Numbered from the stretch's first letter, positions 1-10,918 are shown. The stretch: 64,000 bases of DNA from Pukyongiella litopenaei (GCF_003008555.2 NZ_CP027665.1:3100001-3164000); one strand, 5' to 3'. Numbers and translations: made by a program. Notes: a model not told the origin generated them from the letters alone.

Positions 1-347
1 ATCGCCGCGACCTCGATGCGCCCGTTGACCACCGCCGCCACCGGTTGCGGCGCCTTCGAGAACACATGCCGCATCCATGGCTCGTGCCGCGGGGCGGGGC
101 GCAACTGCAGCTCGACCGAGCGCCCGGCGACCCGGGCCCGCAGCAACTGGCCGTACTCCTCGGCCACAAGTTCCGCTGGCAGCGTGCCGACCGGACGCCA
201 TGCCAGGCCTGCCTGCAGGGCATCCTCCTGCTTCGCGGCAAAGCCCGATGCCTCGCCCGGTGCCGGGCGGCGGGCCTCGGCCACGGCCCGGTGCATCCGG
301 TCGTAGAAGGCCAGATGGGTTTCGGGGCTGTCGCCGCTGCCGGTCAC
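1..347 (-). CDS. Unknown protein, N-terminal part (runs off the window)
   Basis: An open frame on the minus strand begins with GTG at 347 and stays open to the window edge, giving about 115 residues. The GTG overlaps the TGA of the upstream glycosyltransferase gene by 4 bases (GTGA), a normal sign of translational coupling. The visible part starts VTGSGDSPETHLAFYDRM and has no signal peptide or membrane segment. I do not recognise a family. Its coupling to the glycosyltransferase suggests a role in the same glycan or surface-polysaccharide process, which is inference only. Confidence 0.6.
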   Translation of the reverse strand, partial: MTGSGDSPETHLAFYDRMHRAVAEARRPAPGEASGFAAKQEDALQAGLAWRPVGTLPAELVAEEYGQLLRARVAGRSVELQLRPAPRHEPWMRHVFSKAPQPVAAVVNGRIEVAA

Positions 348-2140
348 AGGATCACCCCGCCGAAATCGAGGCCCGCCCGCACCGGGCCCTGGGTTTCGAA
401 CTGCGCCGCGTCGGCGGTCCAGGTGTGGTTGCGCACATCCGCGCGGCGCACCTGGACATAGTTGAACGGATCGGCGGTCAGCAGCCGGCGCCCGTTTTCC
501 TCGGCGGTGGTCAGGAACAGCACATCGGCATAGCCGCGCACGTCCTCGGGGAAATGACCGGACCCGGCGCGGGCCAGGATGGTGCTGCCGGTCAGGAACA
601 CCGCCTTGCGGTCGCGGGCCTCGAAGTTGCGCACCACCAGCTTCTCGGTTTCCTCCAGCCAGGCAAAGACCGCCGCTTTCCCTGCAATGTCGAAATCCGC
701 GTATTTGCGCTGCAACAGGAGATCGGACAGGTAATGCGGCCCATAGATATCGTCATCGTCGATCTTGGCCCAGTAGTCGGCGCCGGACTGGTCGATGCCG
801 AAATTCATGCAATAGCCGATGCTCTTGTCGCCGGGGATCGCGGTCAGCTGCGCGGCCGGGTGGTCGGCCACCTGCCGGGCGATGTCGCCGGGAACCGACA
901 CGCCGTTGGCCACGATGGTCAGCTGCCAGTTGCGATGGACCTGCGCCTCCATCATGCGCAGCGCATGCGGGATCAGTTCGGGCCGGATCGTGGGCATGAC
1001 CACGTTCACGCCGGGATCGAGCGGCGCGGTGCTGCGCACGGGCTTGCCGAAATGCTCCAGCAGCGCGGCGATGCCTTCGAACCAGCTGTGCCGGGCCACC
1101 GCGTCGCGCCAGCCCAGGTGCTGGGCGGCGGCGGCTCCGATCCGGTCGCGCATCAGCCAGTGGATCAGCGCGTTCAGCCCGGCGGGGGTGTCGGCGGTGG
1201 CAGCACCCGCCAGCCTGCCATCCTCGGCCAGCACCAGCGCCTTGGCCGCGGCCGCTTCGAGCTGACGCTGCCGGGCATGTCGCGGCCGGTTGCCGGTCAG
1301 GGCGGTCGGCAGGATATAGCCCTCGGCAAACTTCAGCAGGTTGGCGAGCGGCTGCCCGCGCAACGGACCCAGCGCCCGCCGCTGCATCCGTGGCGGAAAC
1401 CGGCGATTGTTGTTGCGCAGGTCATAGGAGCTGTCGAGCAGCCACCAGTTATAGTCGAACAGCGCCTCGAACCGGTCGGCGAAGGCCTCGGGATCGTCAC
1501 GCGCGCCGATTTCGTGGCAACCATCCACCGCAAGGCTCAGATAGCGGCCCCAGGGGACATGGGCGGCGAGGTCGTCGATCACCGGGTTGAACAGCTTGAC
1601 ATCCACGCAGGGCGGTATCGCGACCGTATCGGGGTCGCTGGCGTCGGCGCCGGGTGGCACGACCACCAGATCGACGGCGCCGCGCAGATGGGCGAAATGC
1701 GGCAGCGCCGCGGCTTCCTCGTTGATCCAGAGCACGACCGGCACCTCATGGTCCCGCGCCCGCGCGATCAGCGCGTGCAGATGCGCACCATCATCGCCCA
1801 TGCCCAGCAATCCGCGCCGCCACGGATCGTCCTGCCGCATGATCCGGCCTTCGACCAGCAGCAGGTCCAGCCCGGTCCAGGCGATGGTTGCATCCGGTGC
1901 GTCGGGTGCGATCACCGTGACATCGGCATATTTCGCCAGCATATCCGCGAACCCGCCAGTGCCGATGATGCCGATGCGGTTGGTCAGCGCCAGCGACGAG
2001 GGGCGTGACATTTCCCGCGCCAGGAACCCGTGCGGCAGGCTTCTGGAGGGCAGGTCATCGGCCACTTCGCGCATGAACCTGGCCCGGGCGGAATTCGCCG
2101 CGGGTTCGCCGCTGTTGCCGGTTGCCGTTTTGCCGTCCAT
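344..2140 (-). CDS. Two-domain glycosyltransferase (CgeB-like N-terminal part plus GT2 domain)
   Basis: The protein has 598 residues. The C-terminal part from about residue 377 is a GT-A family 2 glycosyltransferase: it opens with GVNVVMPTIRPELIPHAL and has an acidic DDDD run at residues 461-464 in the usual place of the nucleotide-sugar/metal DxD motif. Residues 50-190 resemble the DUF3880/CgeB-type domain, with a phrase EVPVVLWINEE like the family's tVFWNkED. It is likely cytosolic and transfers sugar to a surface glycan or protein; the substrate is unknown. The start at 2140 is the first ATG in frame, but a shorter start (Met23 or Met44) is possible. The next gene overlaps its stop codon. 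Confidence 0.75.
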   Translation of the reverse strand: MDGKTATGNSGEPAANSARARFMREVADDLPSRSLPHGFLAREMSRPSSLALTNRIGIIGTGGFADMLAKYADVTVIAPDAPDATIAWTGLDLLLVEGRIMRQDDPWRRGLLGMGDDGAHLHALIARARDHEVPVVLWINEEAAALPHFAHLRGAVDLVVVPPGADASDPDTVAIPPCVDVKLFNPVIDDLAAHVPWGRYLSLAVDGCHEIGARDDPEAFADRFEALFDYNWWLLDSSYDLRNNNRRFPPRMQRRALGPLRGQPLANLLKFAEGYILPTALTGNRPRHARQRQLEAAAAKALVLAEDGRLAGAATADTPAGLNALIHWLMRDRIGAAAAQHLGWRDAVARHSWFEGIAALLEHFGKPVRSTAPLDPGVNVVMPTIRPELIPHALRMMEAQVHRNWQLTIVANGVSVPGDIARQVADHPAAQLTAIPGDKSIGYCMNFGIDQSGADYWAKIDDDDIYGPHYLSDLLLQRKYADFDIAGKAAVFAWLEETEKLVVRNFEARDRKAVFLTGSTILARAGSGHFPEDVRGYADVLFLTTAEENGRRLLTADPFNYVQVRRADVRNHTWTADAAQFETQGPVRAGLDFGGVIL

Positions 2141-2239
2141 TGGTGCCTTGTGTTCCGTCCGCCGCGTCGGACCCCACCTAGCGCGGCGGAAAACCCGGTT
2201 GCAACCGTGGAATGGCCCGGCGGACGGGGCCGGTTGCCA

Positions 2240-5200
2240 CTAGGCGCCCGCCCGCGACCCGCCGCCGCGCCGAAACCCGCCCTTGATGAATTCCCGCAGC
2301 CCCTGCATGACCACATAGAGCACCGGCACCAGCACCACGCCCACGACCGTCGCCGCCAGCATGCCGCCGAAGACGGCGATGCCGATCGCTTTCTGGCTTG
2401 CCGCGCCGGCGCCCGATGCCACGAGCAGCGGCACCACCCCCAGCAGAAAGGCCAGCGCCGTCATCATCACCGCGCGGAACCGCTGTTTCGCCCCTTCCAT
2501 CGCGGCCTCGCGGATGCTGGCCCCGGCGGCGCGCTGCTCCATCGCGAACTCGACGATCAGGATCGCGTTTTTCGAGGCCAGCCCGATCAGCATGATCATC
2601 CCGATCTGGGTATAGAGATTGATGTCGCTGCCGCTGACCGCCACCGCCGCGAGCGCCCCGAACAGGGCCACCGTGACCGACAGCAGGATCCCCACGGGCA
2701 TGGTCCAGCTTTCATATTGCGCCACGAGGAACAGGTAGCCGAACACCACCGCCAGGGCGAGGATGACGGTGACCATGCCCGATGTGGCCAGTTGCTGCTG
2801 CGCGGTGCCGGTCCATTCGAACCCGTAGCCGGGCGGCAGCGCGGTGCGGCTCTCTTCCTGCAAGACCCGGATCGTGTCGCCGGTGGACAGGCCCTGGGCG
2901 GGCACCGCGGTCACCGTTGCGGCGCGGAACATGTTGTAGCGGTTCAGCAGCACCGGCCCCAGTTCGTTGCTGACCTCGATCAGGGTCCGCATCGGCACCA
3001 TCTCGCCCGGCTGCGAGCGCACATAGAGCGCGTCGAGATCCTCGACCCGGTCGCGATGGCTGCCGGCGGCCTGGATTATCACGCGATAGACCCGCCCGAA
3101 CAGGTTGAAGTCATTCACATAATAGCTGCCCATATAGGCCTGCAGCGTCTGGAACACCTCGGCCACCGATACCTTGAGCAGCTGCGCCTTTTCCCGGTCG
3201 AGATCGACAAACACCTTGGGCACGTTGGCGCGGAAGGTGGTATAGGCCTGCCCGATTTCGGCCCGCTGGTTGGCCGCATAGACCAGCGATCCCAGCGCCG
3301 CCGACAGGTCCTGCGGGGTTCCCCCGCCGGTCTGCTGCACCTTCATCTCGACGCCCGCGCTCATGCCCAGCCCGCTGATCGGCGGCGGGTTGAAGGCGAT
3401 GACGCTGGCGGCGGCCTCCTGGTCGGCGATGGCCATCAGCTGCCGCAGGATGCCGCTGGCGCTCAGTTCCGGCGTGGTCCGGTCGCCCCAGGGATCGAGG
3501 TTGACGATGATCATCGCCACGTTCGACCCCGCACCGTTCAGCAGGCTGAAGCCGTTCACCAGCACGGTATTGGCCACGCCGTCGATATCGAGGATCTGGG
3601 CGTCGAGCCGTCCGGTCACGGTTTCCGTGCGCGCCAGCGCGGCGGCATCCGGCAGCTGCACGTCGACAAAGACATAGCCATTGTCCTCGAGCGGCAGGAA
3701 CCCGGCGGGCAGGGCCTTCATCAGGCCACCCGACCCGATGATCAGCGCGGCGATGATCGCCACCCCCAGGATCGGCAGCCGCACCAGGCGCCGCACCACC
3801 GCCACATAGCCGCTGCGCATCCCCTCGATACCCCGGTCGAACACCGCCATCAGGCCCCTGGGCGGGCCGGATCGCGCCTTCAGCACCAGCGCGCACAGGG
3901 CCGGGGACAGGGTCAGCGCGTTGATCGACGAGATCAGCACCGACACCGAGATCGTGACGGCGAACTGGGAATAGAGCCGCCCCGAGATCCCCGGCATGAA
4001 GGTGACCGGCACGAAGACCGCCAGCAGCACCAGCGTTGTGGCGATCACCGGCCCGGTGATCTGCCCCATCGCCTTGCGGGTGGCCTCGGCCGGGGGCAGC
4101 CCTTCCTCGGCGATGATCCGTTCGACATTCTCGACCACCACGATGGCGTCATCGACCACGATGCCGATGGCAAGCACCAGCGCGAACAGAGACACCGTGT
4201 TCAGCGACATGCCGAAGGCGAGCAGGAAGGCAAAGGTGCCGATCAGCGAAACCGGGATCGCCACCGCCGGTATCAGCGTCGCGCGAACGCTGCCCAGAAA
4301 GACGAAGACCACGCTGATCACCAGCACGAAGGTCATCATCAGCGTGGTGATCACGTCCTCGAGCGAGGTTTCGACGAACCGGGTGGAATCGAACGGAACC
4401 TCATATTCAACGTCATCGGGAAAGGTCGCGGAGAGCCGGTCCAGTTCGGTCCTGACCCGTTCGGCGACCGCCAGCGCGTTGGCCCCCGGCGCCTGGTAGA
4501 CCGCCAGCACGGTGGCCGGCTGCGATTTGAACCGGCCGGATGCGTTGTAGTAATTCGCGCCCAGTTCCACCTCGGCCACGTCGCGGATGCGCACGATGCT
4601 GCCCGCATCGCCGGTGCGCACCACGATGTCGCCGAATTCCCGGGCGCTGGTCAGGCGGCCCTTGGACTTGATCGTGTACTGGAACTGCTGGCCCTCGGGT
4701 ACCGGCGGGGCGCCGATCTGGCCGGCGGACACTTCCAGGTTCTGGTCGCGGATCGCCGCGATCAGGTCGCCCGGCGTGATCCCCAGGCTGGCCATGTGGT
4801 CCGGATCCATCCACATGCGCATCGCATAGGCGAAATCGGTCAGGACCTCGGCCTTGCCAACGCCCGCCACCCGCGCCAGCGCATCCTTGAGATTGATCGA
4901 CGCGTAGTTGGACAGGAATACCTCGTCATAGGTGCCGCCCGGCGATGACAGGGTGATCACCAGCAGCATGTTGGTGGACGATTTCTGTGTGACCACGCCC
5001 GACGATGTCACCTCGGTCGGCAGGCTGGCCATCGCCTGCGCGACCCGGTTCTGCACGTTCACCGACGCGATGTCGGGATCGGTGCCGACCTCGAAGGTGA
5101 CCGACAGCGAATAGGATCCGGTATCGGTGCTGTCGGACGACATGTAGATCATGTCGTCGACGCCGTTGACCTGCGCCTCGATCGGCGCGGCAACCGTGTT

Positions 5201-5377
5201 TTCGACCGTTTCCGAACTGGCGCCGGTATAGCTGGCCGAGACATTGACCACCGGCGGCGTGATGTTGGGGAACTGTTCGACCGGCAGCACGCGATAGGCG
5301 ATGCCGCCCATGATCGTCAGCACCAGCGAAATCACCAGGGCCAGTTTCGGGCGGGTGATGAAGAGGCTCGAGAACAT
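2240..5377 (-). CDS. RND (HAE1) multidrug efflux permease
   Basis: This inner-membrane proton-driven efflux pump of the AcrB/MexF type has 1045 residues, the normal length. It begins [20 protein letters not shown], the usual first membrane segment. The proton-relay aspartates are present in TM4 ([14 protein letters not shown], Asp409/Asp410), as is the TM10 lysine in [16 protein letters not shown]. Two periplasmic porter/docking regions lie between the membrane blocks. It starts 4 bases after the adaptor stop codon, so the two form an operon. No TolC-type outer-membrane gene is seen in the window, so the pump probably uses one encoded elsewhere. Substrates cannot be read from the sequence. 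Confidence 0.95.
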   Translation of the reverse strand: MFSSLFITRPKLALVISLVLTIMGGIAYRVLPVEQFPNITPPVVNVSASYTGASSETVENTVAAPIEAQVNGVDDMIYMSSDSTDTGSYSLSVTFEVGTDPDIASVNVQNRVAQAMASLPTEVTSSGVVTQKSSTNMLLVITLSSPGGTYDEVFLSNYASINLKDALARVAGVGKAEVLTDFAYAMRMWMDPDHMASLGITPGDLIAAIRDQNLEVSAGQIGAPPVPEGQQFQYTIKSKGRLTSAREFGDIVVRTGDAGSIVRIRDVAEVELGANYYNASGRFKSQPATVLAVYQAPGANALAVAERVRTELDRLSATFPDDVEYEVPFDSTRFVETSLEDVITTLMMTFVLVISVVFVFLGSVRATLIPAVAIPVSLIGTFAFLLAFGMSLNTVSLFALVLAIGIVVDDAIVVVENVERIIAEEGLPPAEATRKAMGQITGPVIATTLVLLAVFVPVTFMPGISGRLYSQFAVTISVSVLISSINALTLSPALCALVLKARSGPPRGLMAVFDRGIEGMRSGYVAVVRRLVRLPILGVAIIAALIIGSGGLMKALPAGFLPLEDNGYVFVDVQLPDAAALARTETVTGRLDAQILDIDGVANTVLVNGFSLLNGAGSNVAMIIVNLDPWGDRTTPELSASGILRQLMAIADQEAAASVIAFNPPPISGLGMSAGVEMKVQQTGGGTPQDLSAALGSLVYAANQRAEIGQAYTTFRANVPKVFVDLDREKAQLLKVSVAEVFQTLQAYMGSYYVNDFNLFGRVYRVIIQAAGSHRDRVEDLDALYVRSQPGEMVPMRTLIEVSNELGPVLLNRYNMFRAATVTAVPAQGLSTGDTIRVLQEESRTALPPGYGFEWTGTAQQQLATSGMVTVILALAVVFGYLFLVAQYESWTMPVGILLSVTVALFGALAAVAVSGSDINLYTQIGMIMLIGLASKNAILIVEFAMEQRAAGASIREAAMEGAKQRFRAVMMTALAFLLGVVPLLVASGAGAASQKAIGIAVFGGMLAATVVGVVLVPVLYVVMQGLREFIKGGFRRGGGSRAGA

Positions 5378-5381
5378 CCGC

Positions 5382-6533
5382 TCAGCCTTCGCTGGCCCGG
5401 CCGGACAGGACCGCGTCGACCTTCACACCTGGCCGCACGCGCTGCAGCCCCTCGACGATCACGCTTTCGCCCTCTCGCAGTCCCTCCTCGACCACCACGG
5501 CGGTTCCCACCTGCTGGCCCAGCGTCACATAGCGCTGTTCGACCATCTGTTCGGGGCTGATCGCGAGCACGAAATCGCCGCGCTGGTCGCGCTGGATGGA
5601 TTCCTGCGGGATCAGCAGCGCATGGGTGGGCTGCACCGCCTCGATGCGCACCCGGACATAGGCCCCGTCGACCAGCAGCTGCGGATCGTTGTCGAACTGC
5701 GCCAGCATCGAGATCGTGCCGGTCTGCGGAGAAATCCGGTTGTCCACGAACACGATCTCGCCGGGATCGGCCATGTCCGACCCGTTGGGCAGGGTCACAT
5801 AGACATCCGGCTTGCGCTCGCTCTTCGTCAGGTCGGCGGTGTCGGTCGACAGTTTCTCGAGGATCGAGGACAGTTGCTTTTCGGACAGGGAAAACCGAAC
5901 GAACATCGGCGCCTGCCGGACCAGCGTGACCAGCGGCCCGGTCGAGGGGCTGACCAGTTCGCCGGTGCTGGCATTGTTGCGGCCGATCTTGCCGTCGAAG
6001 GGCGCGTGGATGTCGGTATAGCTCAGTTCGAGCTCGGCCTTCCGGATCGCCGCATGGGCCGCCTTCACGTCGGCTTCGGCGGCCAGTTCGTTGGCCCGGG
6101 CCAGGTCGCGTTCGGATTCGGGCGACGAGCCGCGCGCAAGAAGCTCGGATTTCCGGTCCAGTTCGATCCGGGCCAGGTCGAGCTGCGCCTCGGCCTTGCT
6201 CAGATCGGCCTGGCGGGCGGACAGGCTGGCCTCGTAGCTGTCGCGCTCAATGCGGTAGAGAAGGTCGCCTTCCTTCACGCTGGCCCCGTCTTCCACCGCC
6301 ACCTCGTCGACGAATCCGCTGACCCGGGCGACGATATCGACCCTGTCCACGGCTTCGGCGCGGCCGATGAACACCGCCTCTTCGGTGATATCATCGGTAT
6401 AGGCCGCGGCAACGGTCACTTTCGGAGCCGCCGTTTCGGCGGTGTCGTCCTGGGCCTGCGCCGCGAACGGTCGCGCCAGCGCCAGCATGGCCAGGGTTGC
6501 AAAGATCAGGCTTGGTCTTGCGCTCAGCGTCAC
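5382..6533 (-). CDS. RND efflux periplasmic adaptor (membrane fusion protein)
   Basis: This 383-residue protein starts with a signal sequence ([20 protein letters not shown], cleavage probably after AQAQ) and then has the standard adaptor order: beta-barrel/lipoyl half ([31 protein letters not shown]), a helical hairpin rich in Ala, Leu and Glu (about residues 95-160), the second lipoyl half ([13 protein letters not shown]) and C-terminal barrel and membrane-proximal domains. It bridges the inner-membrane pump encoded just downstream to an outer-membrane channel. It is the first gene of the two-gene pump operon; the promoter must lie in the 99 bases before it. Confidence 0.93.
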   Translation of the reverse strand: MTLSARPSLIFATLAMLALARPFAAQAQDDTAETAAPKVTVAAAYTDDITEEAVFIGRAEAVDRVDIVARVSGFVDEVAVEDGASVKEGDLLYRIERDSYEASLSARQADLSKAEAQLDLARIELDRKSELLARGSSPESERDLARANELAAEADVKAAHAAIRKAELELSYTDIHAPFDGKIGRNNASTGELVSPSTGPLVTLVRQAPMFVRFSLSEKQLSSILEKLSTDTADLTKSERKPDVYVTLPNGSDMADPGEIVFVDNRISPQTGTISMLAQFDNDPQLLVDGAYVRVRIEAVQPTHALLIPQESIQRDQRGDFVLAISPEQMVEQRYVTLGQQVGTAVVVEEGLREGESVIVEGLQRVRPGVKVDAVLSGRASEG

Positions 6534-6632
6534 CGGCTCGTCCTTCCGTTGGGGTCCCCTGACCGAACATGCCGTCAGAGCGGGTATCCGGTCCAGAAAA
6601 ACTTGTGGTTGCAGACGCGGCGCGTGGACGCG

Positions 6633-7661
6633 TCACCCGGTGCCCCAGGTGTCCGACAGCCGGTAACCGCCCGGCCACGGATCGTCGGGGTCGAGCAGGT
6701 GCTGATGGGTGCCGGTGATCCAGCCGCGCCCGGAAACCTCGGGGATGATCGCCGGCGCGCCCGCGACCTCGGCCATCTCCGCGATGCGCCCGGCAAAGGT
6801 CGACCCGATGATCGACCGCGCCTCCAGCACCTGGCCCCGGCGCATGATCCCGCGCCGCGCCAGCACCGCCATGCGCGCCGACAGCGCGGTGCCCGTGGGC
6901 GAACGGTCGACCTTGCCGGGCCGGATCGCCACCGCGGACCGGGCCGCAAACCCGTCGGGCGTATCCCGCAGCGCCCCGGCGAACAGGCAGAATGAGATAT
7001 GCGCCCAGTCGGGGTTCTCCGGGTGCGAAAACCCGATCTGTTCATTGGCGGCGGCGGTGATCTTGACGCCGGTTTCCGCGATTGCGCGGGCCTCCTCCGG
7101 TTCGATCGCAAACCCGGCGGCCTGCGCGTCGACGATCACGAAACTGTCGCCGCCAAAGGCCGTGTCGACCCGCAACGTGCCGATCCCGTCGATCTCGAGC
7201 GGCATGTCGAGCGCCTGCGCAAAGGATGCAACGTTGCGCAGGGTGATGCGCCGGGCCTTGCCGTCGCGGCAGTCCGCGCGGACCCGCACCAGCCCCGCAG
7301 GCGCCTCCAGCAGCAATTCGGTGACCGGTTCGGTCATCGGCAGGATGCCCGCGTCCAGCAGCACGGTCGCCACGCAGATCGTGTTCGACCCGGACATGGG
7401 CGGCGTGTCCTCGGGTTCCATGATGATGAAGGCCGCATCGGCGCGCGGGTCTTTGGGCGGCACCAGCAGGTTCACATGGCGGAACACCCCGCCGCGCGGT
7501 TCGTTCAGCACGAAGTCGCGCAGGGTTCCGTCGCGGGCGATATGGCTGCGCTGATCCCACAGCGTGTCCCCCGGTGGCGGGGCGACGCCGCCCACGATCA
7601 CGTCGCCCACCTCGCCCTCGGCATGGGCAGAGATGACGTGGATGCTGCGGCTGCTGCGCAT
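6633..7661 (-). CDS. Proline racemase-family protein (hydroxyproline epimerase or dehydratase-like)
   Basis: The protein has 342 residues from the ATG at 7661, which follows a good AAAAGGA ribosome site; an earlier in-frame ATG gives an unconvincing N-terminus. It is a PF05544 member (proline racemase, 4-hydroxyproline 2-epimerase, trans-3-hydroxyproline dehydratase). The first catalytic Cys of racemases (MCGHG) is Ser90 here (MSGSN) and the second (SPCGT) is Thr256 (SPTGT), so both proton-shuttling cysteines are replaced. It ends the operon with a peptide ABC importer, an M24 peptidase and an FAD amine dehydrogenase, which points to hydroxyproline or proline-derivative catabolism. The exact reaction is uncertain: epimerase and dehydratase are both possible. 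Confidence 0.85.
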   Translation of the reverse strand: MRSSRSIHVISAHAEGEVGDVIVGGVAPPPGDTLWDQRSHIARDGTLRDFVLNEPRGGVFRHVNLLVPPKDPRADAAFIIMEPEDTPPMSGSNTICVATVLLDAGILPMTEPVTELLLEAPAGLVRVRADCRDGKARRITLRNVASFAQALDMPLEIDGIGTLRVDTAFGGDSFVIVDAQAAGFAIEPEEARAIAETGVKITAAANEQIGFSHPENPDWAHISFCLFAGALRDTPDGFAARSAVAIRPGKVDRSPTGTALSARMAVLARRGIMRRGQVLEARSIIGSTFAGRIAEMAEVAGAPAIIPEVSGRGWITGTHQHLLDPDDPWPGGYRLSDTWGTG

Positions 7662-7721
7662 GGCGTGTCCTTTTGTTCCGGCCCCGAGCCTGCGCCGCCC
7701 CGGCCGTGCCGTCAATCGCGC

Positions 7722-8966
7722 TCAGAACCGGTCCGCGCGAAATGGCGCGGCATCGACCGGCGGGGTCTGCCCGTCGATCAGGTCGCAGATCAGGCGGCCC
7801 GTTCCCGCCGACTGGGTCAGCCCGAGATGGCCGTGGCCGAAGGCCAGGAACACGTCCGCCGGTCCGGCCGGCCCGATCACCGGCAGGCTGTCGGGCAGCG
7901 AGGGGCGAAATCCCATCCATTCGGTGCCGCCGGACGTGTCGAGCCCCGGCAGGAACGCGCGGGCCTTGTCCAGCAGCGCGCGGGCGCGTTTCGGATGTGG
8001 CGGACGCTCGAGCCCGCCCAGTTCGACCGCGCCGCCCACGCGGATGCCGCTGCCGATCGGGCTGGTGACGAAACCATGTGCCTCGAAGGTAATCGGCATC
8101 CGCAGGCCGATGCTGTTGCCGGGCAGGGTGGTGTTGTAGCCGCGTTCGGTGTCGAGCGGGATGTGCAGCCCGAGATCGTGCAGCAGCAGGTGCGACCAGG
8201 CCCCGGCGGCGACCAGGATTTTCTCGGCGTGCAGGGTTTCGCCCCCTGCAAGCTGCGCCGCCGGTCCGGCTGTTCCGGCCAGCAAGCCCTCTACCGTGCC
8301 GACCCGCCACAGGCCACCGCGCGCCAGGAATGCGGCGTGCAGGCGCTCCACATAGCGGCGCGGGTCGTCGATGCTCCACCAATGGGTGGTAAAGATGCCA
8401 TGCGCAAAGCGGGAATGCAGGCCGGGCTGGACCGTGGCCAGAGCCTCGGCCCCGTCGAGAAACCGGCAATCCATGCCGAACCGGCCCCGTTCCTCCCAGT
8501 CCTTGCGGGCCGCCGCGAAATGCCGGGCGCGGTCATAGACCGACAGGTGGCCGCGTTCGCGCAGCAGGTTCCGCGTGCCGGTCGCGTCGAGAAAGGGTTT
8601 CAGTTCGTCCCGCGACAGCAGGTTCAGCGCCGCCAGTGCCTGCCGGCTCGCGCGCACCCGCGCCGGGTGGGCGGCCAGCGCAAAGCGCAGCAGCCAGGGC
8701 GCCCGTTTCGGCAACTCGCCCGGCGGCACCGACAGCGGACCCAGCGGATCGAGCAGCCATCGCGGTGCCGACCGCAGGGTGGCGGGGGCGGCCATCGGTT
8801 CGATCTCGGAGAAGGCCAGCCCGCCCGCATTGCCGCGCGAGGCGCCCGCCGCCGGTCCCGACCGGTCGATCAGGATCACCCGCCGCCCGCGCGCCTGCGC
8901 CATCAGCGCCGCCGTGACCCCGATCACGCCGGCGCCGATCACCAGCAGGTCGGCGCGATCCGCCAT
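7722..8966 (-). CDS. FAD-dependent D-amino-acid dehydrogenase (DadA/D-hydroxyproline dehydrogenase type)
   Basis: The protein has 414 residues and a Rossmann dinucleotide fold at the very N-terminus (DLLVIGAGVIGVTAALMAQ, GxGxxG). It has the DAO/DadA layout, with GASRGNAGGLAFSE after the first strand and a C-terminal FAD segment (FLAFGHGHLGLTQSAGTG). Such enzymes oxidise a D-amino acid or cyclic imino acid to the imine. It lies between the ABC ATPase genes and the proline-racemase-family gene, the arrangement seen in hydroxyproline pathways where cis-4-hydroxy-D-proline is oxidised after epimerisation. That substrate is inferred from neighbours. Confidence 0.88.
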   Translation of the reverse strand: MADRADLLVIGAGVIGVTAALMAQARGRRVILIDRSGPAAGASRGNAGGLAFSEIEPMAAPATLRSAPRWLLDPLGPLSVPPGELPKRAPWLLRFALAAHPARVRASRQALAALNLLSRDELKPFLDATGTRNLLRERGHLSVYDRARHFAAARKDWEERGRFGMDCRFLDGAEALATVQPGLHSRFAHGIFTTHWWSIDDPRRYVERLHAAFLARGGLWRVGTVEGLLAGTAGPAAQLAGGETLHAEKILVAAGAWSHLLLHDLGLHIPLDTERGYNTTLPGNSIGLRMPITFEAHGFVTSPIGSGIRVGGAVELGGLERPPHPKRARALLDKARAFLPGLDTSGGTEWMGFRPSLPDSLPVIGPAGPADVFLAFGHGHLGLTQSAGTGRLICDLIDGQTPPVDAAPFRADRF

Positions 8967-8974
8967 TGTCGGTG

Positions 8975-9937
8975 TCAGTCCGCGCCTTCGGGGAAATGAC
9001 AGGCCGCCGCATGGGCGTCACCGGTCAGCACCGGGCGGTCGGACCGGCAGATATCCTGCACCTTCCAGCATCGCGGCGCGAACGGGCAGCCCGGCGGCAC
9101 CGCCAGCGGCGAGGGCAGTTCGCCGGTCAGCTTGATCCGTTCCTTGCGCCCCTTCGGATCGGCGCGCGGCGTCGCCGACAGCAGCGCCTTGGTATAGGGG
9201 TGGCGCGGCGCGGCGAACACGGCCTCGGTGGAGCCGGTTTCGACCGCCTGTCCCAGATACATCACGATGATGTCGTCCGCCACATGGCGAACCACGCTGA
9301 GATCGTGGCTGATGAACAGGTAGGCCAGCCCCATCCGTTCCTGGAGATCCACCAGCAGGTTGAGGATCGCGCTCTGGATCGACACGTCGAGCGCCGAGAC
9401 CGGTTCGTCCAGCACCAGCACCTTGGGGTCCAGCATCAGCGCGCGTGCGATGGCGATGCGCTGGCGCTGCCCGCCCGAGAACATATGCGGGTAGCGGTCG
9501 AAATGCTCGGGCCGCAGGCCGACCATCGCGATCATCTCGCGGGCGCGGGCCTCGCGGTCGGCCGCGGACAGGTCGGGGCGGTTGATCGCCAGCGGCTCCA
9601 TCAGGATGGTGCCGATGCGCTGGCGCGGGTTGAGCGAGCCGTAGGGATCCTGGAACACGATCTGCACATCGGTGCGCAGCGACGGCCAGTTGGCCGGGAT
9701 CACCGGTTCGCCGTCCAGCGTCAGGTCGCCCGCGGTCGGTTCCTCGATCATCGTCACCATGCGCGCCAGCGTCGATTTTCCGCAGCCGGATTCACCCACC
9801 ACCGCCAGCGTGCGCCCGGCAAACAGGTTGAAATCCACCCGCGCCACCGCCTTGACGGTGCCGGGTTTGGAAAACAGCCCGCCGCCCACCTCGTAGTGGC
9901 GTGCCAGCCCGGTTGCGGTCATCACAGGCGCGGTCAT
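8975..9937 (-). CDS. dppF: Dipeptide/oligopeptide ABC transporter ATP-binding protein (DppF-type)
   Basis: The protein has 320 residues from the ATG at 9937, which overlaps the preceding ATPase stop as ATGA; a longer frame upstream lies inside that gene. It has Walker [10 protein letters not shown], signature SGGQRQR, Walker B VLVLDEP and the C-terminal oligopeptide-transporter extension with Cys residues ([21 protein letters not shown]) typical of OppF/DppF, which can bind an Fe-S cluster in the family. It is the second energy-coupling subunit of the peptide importer encoded by this operon. Confidence 0.93.
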   Translation of the reverse strand: MTAPVMTATGLARHYEVGGGLFSKPGTVKAVARVDFNLFAGRTLAVVGESGCGKSTLARMVTMIEEPTAGDLTLDGEPVIPANWPSLRTDVQIVFQDPYGSLNPRQRIGTILMEPLAINRPDLSAADREARAREMIAMVGLRPEHFDRYPHMFSGGQRQRIAIARALMLDPKVLVLDEPVSALDVSIQSAILNLLVDLQERMGLAYLFISHDLSVVRHVADDIIVMYLGQAVETGSTEAVFAAPRHPYTKALLSATPRADPKGRKERIKLTGELPSPLAVPPGCPFAPRCWKVQDICRSDRPVLTGDAHAAACHFPEGAD

Positions 9938-10911
9938 GACACGGCCCTTTCCTCGGCGTTGAGCGGATAGTGGCAGCGGGCGCGGCCCAGCGCGTCGCTG
10001 CACGGGGCGGGCGCCTCGGAACGGCACCGGTCGTCGGCATATTGGCAACGCGGCGAAAACAGGCAGCCCCGGGGCCGGTCGAACTGACCCGGCACCACGC
10101 CGGGAATGGTCGGCAGCCGCTTTTCGGTGGCCCGTTCCGGCAGCGCGTTCAGCAGCGCCGCCGCATAGGGGTGGTGCGGGGTCTCGAACAGGGGCGCGAC
10201 CGGTTGTTCCTCGATCTTCTGGCCCGCGTATTGCACGCTGACCCGTTCGGCGGTTTCCGCGACCACGCCCATGTCATGGGTGATCAGCACCAGCCCCATG
10301 CCTGTATCCTCGACCAGCTGCGTCAGCAGATCGAGGATCTGCGCCTGGATCGTCACGTCGAGCGCGGTGGTGGGCTCGTCCGCGATCAGCAGCTTGGGGT
10401 TGCAGGAGATCGCCATCGCGATCATCACGCGCTGGTTCATCCCGCCAGAGAGCTGATGCGGAAAGGCCGACAGCCGGCGCTCCGGGTCGGGAATGCCCAC
10501 CTGTTCGAACAGCTCCACCGCGCGGGCGTGGCGGGCGGACCGGTCGAGACCGAGGTGGAACCGCAGCGCCTCCTTGATCTGCCAGCCGACGGTAAAGCAG
10601 GGGTTGAGCGACGACATCGGTTCCTGGAAGATCATCGCCAGGTCCTTGCCGACGATCTTGCGCCGGTCGGCGGCCGTCAGGGTCGCCAGGTCATGCCCAT
10701 CGAATGTCATCTCGTCGGCGGTCACGGTGGCAGTCCATGGCAGCAGCCCCATCAGCGCCAGCATCGACACCGATTTGCCGGACCCGGATTCGCCGACGAT
10801 GGCGAGGATCTCGCCCCGGTCGACATCGACATCCACCGCGTCCACCGCCCGGAACCGGCCCGAGGAGGTGGCGAATTCGACGCTGAGGTTACGGATGCGT
10901 AGCAGGCTCAT
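9934..10911 (-). CDS. dppD: Dipeptide/oligopeptide ABC transporter ATP-binding protein (DppD-type)
   Basis: The protein has 325 residues. It shows Walker A GESGSGKS, signature LSGGMNQR, Walker B LLIADEPT and the Cys-containing C-terminal segment ([16 protein letters not shown]) of the OppD/DppD group. It pairs with the DppF-type ATPase, whose start codon overlaps its stop. It is split from the permease genes by an AtoE-type carrier gene, which is unusual for a dpp operon. The start at 10911 has a GAGGA ribosome site. Confidence 0.93.
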   Translation of the reverse strand: MSLLRIRNLSVEFATSSGRFRAVDAVDVDVDRGEILAIVGESGSGKSVSMLALMGLLPWTATVTADEMTFDGHDLATLTAADRRKIVGKDLAMIFQEPMSSLNPCFTVGWQIKEALRFHLGLDRSARHARAVELFEQVGIPDPERRLSAFPHQLSGGMNQRVMIAMAISCNPKLLIADEPTTALDVTIQAQILDLLTQLVEDTGMGLVLITHDMGVVAETAERVSVQYAGQKIEEQPVAPLFETPHHPYAAALLNALPERATEKRLPTIPGVVPGQFDRPRGCLFSPRCQYADDRCRSEAPAPCSDALGRARCHYPLNAEERAVS

Positions 10912-10918
10912 GGCGTCC

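Noticed and set aside
2159-2189. Inverted repeat CCGCCGCG/CGCGGCGG between the glycosyltransferase and RND genes
   Set aside because: Loop of 15 bases and no T-run on the strand that would need termination; likely chance in GC-rich DNA.
2030-4948. A plus-strand open frame of 972 codons opposite the RND permease
   Set aside because: It has a biased His/Arg/Asp-rich composition and lies antisense to a pump gene with all conserved motifs.
7661-7715. An 18-residue N-terminal extension of the proline-racemase-family protein
   Set aside because: The family starts at [17 protein letters not shown] and the ribosome site AAAAGGA lies just before ATG 7661.
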